A DNA stretch of 64,000 nt. Origin: SR-FBR-E99 sp963732365. Lineage in GTDB: Bacteria > Bacteroidota > Bacteroidia > Bacteroidales > VadinHA17. Below are positions 37,538 through 46,465 of the stretch, piece after piece. The position numbers were made by a program, and so were the translations under genes. Every line of letters starts with the position of its first letter. Position 1 is the stretch's first letter. The stretch is from the NCBI GenBank assembly GCA_963732365.1, contig CAVSZC010000005.1, positions 1 through 64,000 on the forward strand, in the 5' to 3' direction. Under the pieces are notes generated by a model. It made no database searches. It was given only the letters and a program-made list of their open reading frames with translations, and had not been told where the DNA came from.

Positions 37538-39237
37538 TTATGAACCTGTTCTGCAAGGAACTTCTTAATCTCCAGCGGAGTAGGGGTTGTCAGCTTTGAC
37601 ACAACAATATTCACCACTATCGCCAGGGGTGCTCCAAACCAGGCAAAGTACCACACATTAAGCCAGTATGTGATGAAGGTCTGCCCGGGAAGGCTTCCGC
37701 CGCTGAGACCCACAATAAAATAGGTCAGTGATATTGTTGTGATAAGTACACCGGCAAACAGCCCTGCCTTCGCCCCTGCCCGGTTAGCACCGCTCCACCA
37801 TATGCCCAGCAGAAACAGCGGGAAGATGGTACATGCCGCCATCGAAAATGCTACTGAAACCAGCTGGGCAATAAGCCCCAGCTTCATCAGGGCGACAACG
37901 GTCACCAGTGCAGCCATGAGCACTGTTCCCATCCGGGCAATATTCAGCTGCTGCTTCGGCGTTGAAGACGGGTTGATCACTTTCACATAGAGATCATGAG
38001 AGAAGGCCGATGCCCCTGCCACCAGTAACCCTGACACAGTCGAGAAGGCCGCCGAAACGGCTCCCGCGGCCAGCAGCCCTACGACAAGCGAGTTGACCCC
38101 CCCGAGCTGTGCGGTATATACCACGATGGCATCCTTGGCAAGAACCCCAACCTCATGATTTGATGAAAGCAGCTTGCCGAAAGCAGCATATGAAGGTGCT
38201 GTCCAATAAACCAGGCAGATGAAAAACAGCCCCCAGACCACAGACCATCTTGCGTCAGTTATTTTCGGGACGACATAAAACCGCTGTATGACATGCGGTA
38301 ACCCTGCCGTTCCTACCATTAGTGAAAAACATATGGCCATCCACTGGAAAAAAGTAGTCCCTGACGAGGGATCCCATGGCATGGCAAACTCAGGACTCGG
38401 GACAATAGCCAGGTCATGACCGTAGGCGTTGAGAAGAGCAGCCCCTCCTGCCATGTTAGGAGCCGGAATACCCTGGACAATATCGGTCACCGCAGCACCG
38501 TAACCTATCTGCGGAACAAGCCAGAAATAGTCGAATTTGAATGCAAGGATAAAGACAGGCAGAAGGAATGACACAACAATGATAACGTATTGTATCTGCA
38601 TGTTCTTTGTCGCCCCTATCATACCTGAAATAAGGGTGTAAAGTAAAACTACCGATGACCCGATTATTACCGACCAGGTATAATTAAGGCCCAGGATCCA
38701 TTTGAACATTAGGCCTATGCCTCCAAACTGTCCAACGCAATAGGCAAATGATATCAGTATCGTGAAGACGGCGCTGACAATACGCAGATCACGGGAATAA
38801 AAGCGGTCACCGATGAAGTCAGGGGCAGTGTACTTACCGTATTTCCTTATCTGTGCTGCCATAAGGATCAGCAGGAGAACATAACCGCCAGTCCAGCCCA
38901 CAACATAAGCCAATCCGTTATAGCCGAAACCGTACATCATGCCGGCCATCCCAAGCACTGAGGCGGCACTCATCCAGTTGGAGGCAATGGCCATCCCAGA
39001 ACCCACCTTCGAGATGCTGCGCCCGGCAGCATAGTAGTCAGCCGGATCCTTTGCCCGGAAAAAGATCCCTACAAGGACGAATGTTACAAGTGTGGCAATA
39101 AGTATAATCGCCGGCCCTGTCTTAAAACTGCCTTCCAGTTGCGTCAGGCTCTGTGCGCTCAGTGTCAGTACTCCTGACAATAGTATAATTATTGTTAGAT
39201 ATATCCTTTTCATAATCAGCTGTTTTACCTTATTCAA
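37534..39237 (-). CDS. Sodium/solute symporter, ActP-like (SSS family)
   Basis: A 567-aa membrane protein of the sodium/solute symporter family with about 13 TMs. Characteristic segments are DPADYYAAGRSISKVGSGMA, SVLGMAGMMYGFGYNG, GTAGLPHVIQRFYVVP and AAGAVSAAFSTVSGLLV, the pattern of acetate permease ActP and its two-subunit relatives. It overlaps the DUF4212-like small subunit gene by 8 bp and the downstream TPR-like gene by 4 bp. The start at 39237 is the longest option; MKRIYLTI at 39213 is a plausible shorter start that begins directly with a signal-like helix. Acetate or another short carboxylate is the likely substrate, by family only. Confidence 0.9.
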   Translation of the reverse strand: MNKVKQLIMKRIYLTIIILLSGVLTLSAQSLTQLEGSFKTGPAIILIATLVTFVLVGIFFRAKDPADYYAAGRSISKVGSGMAIASNWMSAASVLGMAGMMYGFGYNGLAYVVGWTGGYVLLLILMAAQIRKYGKYTAPDFIGDRFYSRDLRIVSAVFTILISFAYCVGQFGGIGLMFKWILGLNYTWSVIIGSSVVLLYTLISGMIGATKNMQIQYVIIVVSFLLPVFILAFKFDYFWLVPQIGYGAAVTDIVQGIPAPNMAGGAALLNAYGHDLAIVPSPEFAMPWDPSSGTTFFQWMAICFSLMVGTAGLPHVIQRFYVVPKITDARWSVVWGLFFICLVYWTAPSYAAFGKLLSSNHEVGVLAKDAIVVYTAQLGGVNSLVVGLLAAGAVSAAFSTVSGLLVAGASAFSHDLYVKVINPSSTPKQQLNIARMGTVLMAALVTVVALMKLGLIAQLVSVAFSMAACTIFPLFLLGIWWSGANRAGAKAGLFAGVLITTISLTYFIVGLSGGSLPGQTFITYWLNVWYFAWFGAPLAIVVNIVVSKLTTPTPLEIKKFLAEQVHN

Positions 39238-40030
39238 CTATCCCCTGCTTATTTAAACGCCATTCTATCAGTAAATTATAAACAATACAAAGTCCCACGA
39301 ACAATATCAGCAGGAAGATAGCCGTATAAAAGTAGTGGAAAGGAAATCCAAGAAACTTCGTGTCAGTCAGAACCGACTGGTTATGTGTGAGATACAGCTT
39401 CATGACATCAGGTAAGCGGGCATAGCTGTCATCACTGAATGATGCCGGAAACTCTGTCTTCAGACTCGCCGCCAGGATAGGACCTTCGAGGGTTTGTTTG
39501 CCATAGCCTGTATAGGGCTCGAGTAATTCGGTCAGCTGATTGTTTTTGTCGCGAATAAGCATTCTTGCATCAACGAATTGCTGCCCCTTGAGCTGAGCGA
39601 GGCTGGCCTCAAGGGTCTCCCGCTCCTTAATGTGTCCGGCAAGCGTCATACCAAGACTGTCAGGCACCATTCTAAAGACAACATTGCTGATAGCTTCAGA
39701 CAAGACCTTCTGGTCTGCAGGCTTGACAATATTCTTCCCCTTTACATGAATGAGAGTGCTAAGAAAAGAATTTATGTCAGCATCGAATTTAGAATCGGCG
39801 ACCACATAAGGCCACTCCGTTTCAAAAATGCCCAGTGACTTCTCCGGAGTGGGCTTCTCTATTGTCCTCAGCAGGAACTGAAAGCCAAATACAGCCACTG
39901 CCCAGATTAAGAGCATGGTGAAAATGACATTCCTGTTCTTTCTGCCGTGAAGGTTGCGCGGACTGAAAATACTGAAATTGTACTGATCTGTCGATTCCAT
40001 AGAGTTTGGTGGTGTTAGAGTAATCTTCAT
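39230..40030 (-). CDS. Symporter small subunit (DUF4212-like) with large periplasmic insert
   Basis: A 266-aa protein with TM1 at about 36-54 and TM2 at about 230-252. The TM2 region (LGFPFHYFYTAIFLLILF, then VYNLLIEWRLNKQG) looks like the second helix of DUF4212 symporter small subunits. In typical members the two helices are joined by a short loop; here about 170 residues intervene, rich in helices and charge (GHIKERETLEASLAQLKGQQ). Overlap with the symporter gene supports complex formation. The ATG at 40000 (MESTDQYNF) is an alternative start. Confidence 0.75.
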   Translation of the reverse strand: MKITLTPPNSMESTDQYNFSIFSPRNLHGRKNRNVIFTMLLIWAVAVFGFQFLLRTIEKPTPEKSLGIFETEWPYVVADSKFDADINSFLSTLIHVKGKNIVKPADQKVLSEAISNVVFRMVPDSLGMTLAGHIKERETLEASLAQLKGQQFVDARMLIRDKNNQLTELLEPYTGYGKQTLEGPILAASLKTEFPASFSDDSYARLPDVMKLYLTHNQSVLTDTKFLGFPFHYFYTAIFLLILFVGLCIVYNLLIEWRLNKQGIVE

Positions 40031-40078
40031 ATTGTCAGCTAAAATAGGGATTTTGTTAAATGTTTAACACCTGTTAAT

Positions 40079-41551
40079 CTATTTTAAGACAATGCTGGTC
40101 GATTTATACGAATAGACCGGGTTCTTCTTGCCACCCGGTTCGTTGACCTGCAGCTCCCTGAACCGGGCATCATGTACATCATCAAGTACTACGGCGGTGC
40201 GGTAATCTTTCTTTTCGCAAATGAGCCTGACATTTTCAAATGTTATTCCCTTTGCATGCCTTATGTAAAATCCCCACGCCGGAAGCTCCTTGAACATCGA
40301 AAACTCCGGATAACTGGCTCCCATCTCAGGAACCTTGTCCAGCTCATCGAGCCCTACCCTGGCATAGTTCGGATTACCTCCGCCGGGATAGTGTATCTCT
40401 ATGTTCTTCAGTGTGATGTTCTCAATAAGTGCATCAGGCATACCGACAATTGCTGACGGAGAGATATTGCGGGGGAGATCCTCCACAGGACCCTCGTAGT
40501 TATAGCCTGCGTCTGGCTTTGTCGCCGGCACCTCGGCATAGACGTTTGAGATCGTCACTCCGCTTATCCTCCCCTTTTTGTTGCCGCTCCTCTCTCCGAT
40601 CCGCAGGAATATGACGTTACCTGTATTTATTGACCTGAGGCTGTCAACAAGGATGTTCTCGACAATGCCTCCGTCAACGGCTGCAAAAGTGATGGCTGAG
40701 CGGTATGTGTCAAAGACCAGGTTGTTTACTATCCGTATATCGCGGAATCCTCCGCGCCCCATCGTTCCGAACTTGATGCCGTTGGCACTTGTCCTCACCG
40801 TATTGTTGTATATATAAACGTTCTGACAAAGGAAATTGGGATCGTGTGATTTAAGGCATATCCCGTCATCGGCAGCATCAAAATATGAGTTTGTGACCCA
40901 TACGCTGTCGCAGTCTACAATATCCACCCCGTCGTTGTTCCAGTATGACTTGCTGTCAACGGTGATGTTGTCGATGACAAGGTTGCGGCACTGATCATAC
41001 TGCTGGTTCCAGCTTCCCGGATCCTTCAGCATGATATCCCTGATGACAATGTTACGGCACCCTCTGAAATAGATGTTCTGTGGCCGCCTTACTTCACTCG
41101 GCCTGTCATATTTGAGAGGATCGCTGACCACCCCCTTGTGAATCATGTCAACAAGGTTGTTGGCAACCGTGAACCCCTGCCCGTCAATGACACCCTTGCC
41201 TGTAATACCTATGTTCTGCTGATTAAGTGCAAAGATCATAGCCGTCCAGTTGTGATTCATCTCATAATCGAACGGATTGACAGACCCGACCAGGATCGCC
41301 CCTTCTTCAAGGTGAATGGTGACGTTCGACTTGAGATATATTGTCCCTGTCAGGTACCTGCCGACATAAAAAACCAGTCGGCCGCCACCGTTCTCACTAA
41401 TGTAATCAATACCCTTCTGTATCGAATTGGTGTTAAGGGTAGTGCCATTTGATTTGGCGCCAAACATTGAAGCATTATAATCTTTTGCACTGAGTTGAGT
41501 CGCCGCAACAACAAAGGCAAAACCAAGAATTAAAGATCTCTTTGTTTTCAT
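40079..41551 (-). CDS. Glycoside hydrolase family 28-like (polygalacturonase-like) protein
   Basis: A 490-aa exported right-handed beta-helix protein (signal peptide about 1-22). GH28 motifs visible are YWNNDGVDIVDC (NxD) and DAADDGICLKSHDP (DD). The usual GHG motif reads TMGRGGFRDI, so the conserved His is missing, and no clear RIK is seen. GH28 enzymes cleave polygalacturonan or rhamnogalacturonan; here activity may be altered. It follows GH106 by 4 bp, and both are probably cotranscribed, suggesting pectin side-chain or rhamnogalacturonan breakdown in the periplasm. Confidence 0.85.
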   Translation of the reverse strand: MKTKRSLILGFAFVVAATQLSAKDYNASMFGAKSNGTTLNTNSIQKGIDYISENGGGRLVFYVGRYLTGTIYLKSNVTIHLEEGAILVGSVNPFDYEMNHNWTAMIFALNQQNIGITGKGVIDGQGFTVANNLVDMIHKGVVSDPLKYDRPSEVRRPQNIYFRGCRNIVIRDIMLKDPGSWNQQYDQCRNLVIDNITVDSKSYWNNDGVDIVDCDSVWVTNSYFDAADDGICLKSHDPNFLCQNVYIYNNTVRTSANGIKFGTMGRGGFRDIRIVNNLVFDTYRSAITFAAVDGGIVENILVDSLRSINTGNVIFLRIGERSGNKKGRISGVTISNVYAEVPATKPDAGYNYEGPVEDLPRNISPSAIVGMPDALIENITLKNIEIHYPGGGNPNYARVGLDELDKVPEMGASYPEFSMFKELPAWGFYIRHAKGITFENVRLICEKKDYRTAVVLDDVHDARFRELQVNEPGGKKNPVYSYKSTSIVLK

Positions 41552-41555
41552 CTTA

Positions 41556-44438
41556 TCATCGTTCGTAGATTGTTACAGGTCCGAGCAGCCCCATCGACTG
41601 AAGAGGCTGGTTCTTATTTTTCTCATTGGTCCAGTACTGCGCTATCGGGTTGTCAGTAAGAGACTTCATATAGTTACCCATCGAGGTCGTGACTGCTATC
41701 TCGATGGTGTTCACCCCATTCTTCAGGCAATCATCCGGAGCAAAGATCCTCCTTCCGTACCATTTCACGCCACAGCTCTTACCGTTGATCCTTAGCTCAG
41801 AGGTTCCGTATACTTTTCCCAGGTTGATGACCGCTCTCATTTTCTTTTCGACACTGAAAGTATTCCGGTAGACAACTGTTCCTGAGAAATTGACAAACTC
41901 AGGCATCTCCTTCAGGTCTTTCAGAGAGTCGATAAAGAACTCCCTTTCAGAGCCGTCACGACAGTGCCTGAACTCTGCACTCCAACCACCCGACACCTCC
42001 CTTGTTCCAGGTCCTGTTGCCGGTGACGGTTTCCATTCCGGGCCTCTCTTTTCGCTGTCGAAGACAAAGAGCAGAGACTCCGCCGGCCCGAGGTCAAGAT
42101 TAATACTGCCGCCATTCGTGAGTGTCATTCTGTACCGTTTGCCTGTTTCGGGGTCCCATACCCAGCCATACCTGCCGGCCGTTATCTCAGGGGAGAAGGT
42201 CACCGCCGTCTTATGCGCATCATGAAGATGCGAGTTTATGACCAATATAAACTCCGTTCCGTCGTCTGCCTGATACCTGGTCTGCATCAGAAACGGTCCG
42301 GGATTGTCTATCCGTAAATATGGATATATAAGGTGTTGTTCCTGAACAGTTCTGTACCAACCTATAAAGTCATTTTCAGGCTTCTTCAGCAGAATAAACT
42401 GATCATTATATGGAATCAAACTTTCAATAGATTTACGGACCTCCCCGTCATTTATCTCATGATCCTTCCAGCCGGGAGACTTTGAAGGATAAGTCCCGAT
42501 GCAGAATATCCTTCCGCCCCCCTCTGCGAACTCTGCAATTTTCCTTGCCGTTTCGGGCAGCAGTCGTTCGACCTCCACAAGGAAAAGTGTGCGGTATCTC
42601 CGTGAGCCGTAAACAAGATGGCCGTCTTCAATCGACGAGTTGCATATGACCTTTTCAGATACATAGTCACAGCCACTGCCGTTTTTGCAGACCGCCTCCC
42701 AGATCAGTGTAAAGTAGTCGGCATGGGTCACCGCCGGGAAGGGCTCAGTCTGGACCCCGATAAGGCTCCACATGTCACCCAGCGGAGGCATTATTGCTAT
42801 ATCAGCGAACATCTCTGTATTCTGCAGTACGGCTGACAGGCGCCCCTTGTACTCATTCAGCAGATGGAAGTGCGGCCACCAGGTATTTTTCTCATTGTAA
42901 TAGCATCCGTATCTAATCCAGCCGGGGTAGGGAGCCTCCGGCGGAGAGTAATTGAACCCGTGGAACACTGAATGGGTCACCCCCGAGATGATGCTCTGGT
43001 CACTGCCGATCTTCAGGTTTTCAAGCGAAGTGTTGAAGACAGTATATGTGTCGGTCATCTCCTCGCAGCTGACAAGTCTCTTCCCTGCCAGGTGCGCTGC
43101 GGAGGAGACATATTTGTTTATCATCGTATAGGCCCTTCCGCGCCTGTAGTCGCTCTCAGGCATCTCCTCCCCGATGCGGTGCTTCAGCCAGTTCATGGTC
43201 CATGACTCCCCTTCGGGAATATCTACCCCAAAGCTGCTGTCGAGGGGATGAAACCCTCGGCCGTAGGCCTGCATCCTTGATTTTACCCCCAGCCCGCGGC
43301 ACCAGGAGGAAAAAGTCTTGAGGAATCTCTCATACAGCATCTCTGCCTTCACGGTATCGAAGTCATACCTCATTCGGCAGACCATCTCTGCAAATGCATC
43401 GCCTCTCCTGGCTCCGTAGTTGAAATCAATGACATTGCCCATGGCTCCGGTCCTGAAAAGGACGAAAGGGAGGTACGGAAAGATGTCATACCCTCTCCTG
43501 CTGATGAATTCACTGCGCATATCATCTGACCAGTTTGCCCCCTCAAGCTCCATGCTGTCAGTGAACAGGGAACGGAGGTGCTGTGAGAGTGACCCTGTCT
43601 GTGCCTCAATTGTACCTGACATTCTCTCAAGAAACTTTCTGATTGCCAGATCATTGAAATGGTCAAAAACCGGCCCGCTTGCACCGGGCGAGCCGTTGAT
43701 CACTGCCATGAACCCGCTGTATTTTGCAAGGGCATAAAGAAAATAATCGCCCTCAGGAACATGCAGATCAATATATTCGCTTACGGCTTTGTCTGCGAGA
43801 TCCGTAATCTGATCTGGCGATGTTACAGGATCAGGGACAAGATACAACGACAGCAGCTCTCCCTTTCTTCCTTCCCATGGAGAACTCACCGCAGGATCTG
43901 CTTCCAGTAGAAGCTCATCCCTTGAAACGGTTATGTCCTGCGATCCGGTAAACCTCCTGGCTGTAATTACTACTATCTGCGACCGTTCCCCTTCCCCGGC
44001 ATCTTCTGCCCCGTAAGGCCATCCTGACCCGACTATCAGATCGCATGCCATGCCAAGCGATTTTGCCTCATCAAAAACCACCCCCAGCATGTCGATCCAC
44101 TCCTTGCTCAGCCATTGCAGTGAGGGCTTTCCAAGATCATCTCCTTCTGATCTTGAGGGAAACTGAACAGGATTGATCTCTACGCCGCCTATGCCTGCTG
44201 CCCTGAGGAGCCTCAGCTCCCTGACAAGTTCTCCTGCTTCAACCTTGTTGCCGTTCCACCACCACCTTACGAATGGCCTGTAACCGATAGCCGGATCCAA
44301 AAACAATTCATATAGTGAGCCCGGATTATCAGCTGTTTCGCCTGGCGGCATAACAGGTAACGGCAATGCCATCCGGCCCGGCAGGAGGATGCCTGTTGCA
44401 GCAAGTGCACTGCCTGATATGAAAAATCTCCTATTCAT
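41556..44438 (-). CDS. GH106-like alpha-L-rhamnosidase
   Basis: A 960-aa exported enzyme. After MNRRFFISGSALAATGILL (a signal that begins RR and is Tat-like) comes FVRWWWNGNKVEAGELVREL, the GH106 entry motif, then GIGGVEINPVQF, DLIVGSGWPYG and a C-terminal beta-sandwich (about 840-955; YRNTFSVEKKMRAVINLG, ELRINGKSCGVKWYG). GH106 members remove alpha-L-rhamnose from rhamnogalacturonan and related glycans. The frame is open from 44462, but ATG 44438 gives the better signal and an 8-bp overlap (ATGAATAG) with the upstream gene, implying coupled translation. Confidence 0.88.
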   Translation of the reverse strand: MNRRFFISGSALAATGILLPGRMALPLPVMPPGETADNPGSLYELFLDPAIGYRPFVRWWWNGNKVEAGELVRELRLLRAAGIGGVEINPVQFPSRSEGDDLGKPSLQWLSKEWIDMLGVVFDEAKSLGMACDLIVGSGWPYGAEDAGEGERSQIVVITARRFTGSQDITVSRDELLLEADPAVSSPWEGRKGELLSLYLVPDPVTSPDQITDLADKAVSEYIDLHVPEGDYFLYALAKYSGFMAVINGSPGASGPVFDHFNDLAIRKFLERMSGTIEAQTGSLSQHLRSLFTDSMELEGANWSDDMRSEFISRRGYDIFPYLPFVLFRTGAMGNVIDFNYGARRGDAFAEMVCRMRYDFDTVKAEMLYERFLKTFSSWCRGLGVKSRMQAYGRGFHPLDSSFGVDIPEGESWTMNWLKHRIGEEMPESDYRRGRAYTMINKYVSSAAHLAGKRLVSCEEMTDTYTVFNTSLENLKIGSDQSIISGVTHSVFHGFNYSPPEAPYPGWIRYGCYYNEKNTWWPHFHLLNEYKGRLSAVLQNTEMFADIAIMPPLGDMWSLIGVQTEPFPAVTHADYFTLIWEAVCKNGSGCDYVSEKVICNSSIEDGHLVYGSRRYRTLFLVEVERLLPETARKIAEFAEGGGRIFCIGTYPSKSPGWKDHEINDGEVRKSIESLIPYNDQFILLKKPENDFIGWYRTVQEQHLIYPYLRIDNPGPFLMQTRYQADDGTEFILVINSHLHDAHKTAVTFSPEITAGRYGWVWDPETGKRYRMTLTNGGSINLDLGPAESLLFVFDSEKRGPEWKPSPATGPGTREVSGGWSAEFRHCRDGSEREFFIDSLKDLKEMPEFVNFSGTVVYRNTFSVEKKMRAVINLGKVYGTSELRINGKSCGVKWYGRRIFAPDDCLKNGVNTIEIAVTTSMGNYMKSLTDNPIAQYWTNEKNKNQPLQSMGLLGPVTIYER

Positions 44439-44994
44439 CGCCTCTGAAGGGTAACTCCTCAAGTATATCCCAATACCTGCCGTTGTGCCTCAGCAGGAAT
44501 ATGCTGCGGACAAGAAATGATCCGGTGAAGGGCTCACCACTGATCTCAGGCCATGCCTCACTGAAAGCCTCCCTTGTGAGGTCGCGCGTTGCAACGGTAA
44601 TATGCGGCTCGACACCCTTCATAATCTCATCCGGTGTGAAATCAAAGGAGCTGAGCAGCAGCGCCTTCAGTCGTTCGTGGAGCGTGGCTATATGCCTGTT
44701 CTCCTTTAATTTAATGTATATAACCCTTGGTGGGAATGCCCCGTAGCCGTCAAGTTCAACAGTGAATGGCTGCTCATTCTGAGCAAAGTGACGAAGCGCC
44801 TCACTGATAGCCCTCCCCGCATCGCGATCCCTCTTAAAGGGCTTCTGAAGTGTAATATGCGCGGGCGACCTGAGCGCATGGCCTGCACCATAACGGTCTC
44901 GCATCCTCTCTTTTACCGCTCTGATCTCGTCTCTCAGTTTTTCATGAGGTAGCAGAGCTACAAAGTACAGCTCCTGGTACTGCTGATTCCTCAT
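44431..44994 (-). CDS. 2H phosphoesterase (2'-5' RNA ligase/LigT-like)
   Basis: A 187-aa cytoplasmic protein of the 2H superfamily. The two His motifs are PAHITLQKPF (about residue 46) and EPHITVATRD (about 130), spaced as in LigT/CPDase enzymes that hydrolyse 2',3'-cyclic phosphates or 2',5' linkages. The substrate is unknown. Its ATG overlaps the nhaA stop by 4 bp and its stop overlaps the GH106 start, an odd insertion of an RNA-type enzyme between an antiporter and a glycosidase gene. Confidence 0.87.
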   Translation of the reverse strand: MRNQQYQELYFVALLPHEKLRDEIRAVKERMRDRYGAGHALRSPAHITLQKPFKRDRDAGRAISEALRHFAQNEQPFTVELDGYGAFPPRVIYIKLKENRHIATLHERLKALLLSSFDFTPDEIMKGVEPHITVATRDLTREAFSEAWPEISGEPFTGSFLVRSIFLLRHNGRYWDILEELPFRGDE

Positions 44995-46307
44995 TCTCTT
45001 CTCTTCTTCTCATCAGCGCCCCGGGAGTTTCTGAGGACAAGATACCCTGCAATGCCTGACACGAGTGATCCGGCCAGTATTCCTATCTTCGATGATTCCA
45101 GCAGCGTGGGAGAGTCAGCAAAGGCAAGGTTGTCAATGAAGATTGACATGGTGAAGCCCACCCCGGCAAGAAGAGATACTCCTACGATCTGTGAGGCTGA
45201 CACCCCCTCCGGCAGCCTGGCCATACCGAGCCTCACCGCTGCGAGAGAGAATATTGTCACCCCAATGCTCTTCCCAAGGAACATGCTGATGGCAAGAGAT
45301 GTTATAAGACCGGCATCGGGCTGAATGGTCATGCTGATGACCACCCCGGCATTGAAAAAGGCAAATACCGGCATTATAAACCAGGCAACCCAGTTCTGAA
45401 GTATGTGTTCAAGATGCTGCAGCGGCGACTGCACCTTGCCTGTCCACTCTTCAAGGTCATCAATATGCTCGATCTGCTCCGCTGAAAGAATAGGCTGATC
45501 TGACGTTCGCGTGTCGCGTATGTCATCAGCAATCTCGCAAAGTTTTCCGGCATATGTCCTGATATCTGTCTTCTGGGTGATGGGAACAGTGAAGGCCAGC
45601 AACACCCCGGCAATGGTAGGATGAATGCCTGACTTCAGAAACAAGTACCATATTACTAGTCCGCAGAGCAGGTGAAAGTACTTCGGGAAGTAGTTCCTGT
45701 AGGCCAGAAAAAAAAGGAGAGAGAGAGGTATGACTGCATAGACTATCTTCATCCAGTCAATGGAAGAGCTGTAGAAGATGGCTATGACAAGCACGGCTCC
45801 TATGTCATCTATGATTGCAAAAGCTGTCAGGAACACTTTAAGGCCTATCGGAACCCTTTTGCCGAGCAGTTTCAGGATGGCAAGTGAAAAAGCAATGTCA
45901 GTAGCCATGGGTATGCCCCATCCGTTCGACGCCTGCGGGTTGCGGTTGAGTAACAGATACAGTGACACGGGAACAACCATGCCACCTACTGCAGCAATAA
46001 GTGGCAGTGCAGCCTTGTCCGGCGATTTTAGCTCACCTATCATCAGCTCCCGCTTTATCTCGAGCCCGATCAGGAAAAAGAAAATGGCCATCAGCCCGTC
46101 ATTGACCCACAATATCAACGGTTTGGAGAGCTCGATGCTGTGAATGCCGATCACTATCCTGGCCTGCCTTAATCCTTCGTAAAAGCCGGCCAGCGGTGTG
46201 TTGGCAAGAAATACCGCCAGCAGTGTGGCTCCCAGAAGCAGGATGCCGCTCAGGCTCTGAGCTTTATCAAACTTTTGAAAGGGGGTCATCAGTACTTTGC
46301 TGATCAT
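44991..46307 (-). CDS. nhaA: Na+/H+ antiporter NhaA
   Basis: A 438-aa inner-membrane antiporter exporting Na+ in exchange for H+. Family landmarks are MATDIAFSLAILKLLGKRVP, AFAIIDDIGAVLVIAI (the DD pair that binds Na+) and MFLGKSIGVTIF (the essential Lys). A cytoplasmic insert around residues 235-290 (RTYAGKLCEIADDIRDTRTS, then EHIDDLEEWTGK) is longer than in E. coli NhaA, as in other Bacteroidota. It heads the eight-gene minus-strand run down to the porin gene. Confidence 0.96.
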   Translation of the reverse strand: MISKVLMTPFQKFDKAQSLSGILLLGATLLAVFLANTPLAGFYEGLRQARIVIGIHSIELSKPLILWVNDGLMAIFFFLIGLEIKRELMIGELKSPDKAALPLIAAVGGMVVPVSLYLLLNRNPQASNGWGIPMATDIAFSLAILKLLGKRVPIGLKVFLTAFAIIDDIGAVLVIAIFYSSSIDWMKIVYAVIPLSLLFFLAYRNYFPKYFHLLCGLVIWYLFLKSGIHPTIAGVLLAFTVPITQKTDIRTYAGKLCEIADDIRDTRTSDQPILSAEQIEHIDDLEEWTGKVQSPLQHLEHILQNWVAWFIMPVFAFFNAGVVISMTIQPDAGLITSLAISMFLGKSIGVTIFSLAAVRLGMARLPEGVSASQIVGVSLLAGVGFTMSIFIDNLAFADSPTLLESSKIGILAGSLVSGIAGYLVLRNSRGADEKKRRE

Positions 46308-46465
46308 GGCGTTGATTTTGTATCCACAATGTTGCTTTGAGGCTTAAATATATCAAAATTTTGGTATTTTCGGTGAGCGGCAGGATGCCTTGTTTATGTT
46401 CTGAATATTTTTCTGCTTCCACTTAACGAGATATGTTTAACTTAACCGGACAAATTTCAACTCCC

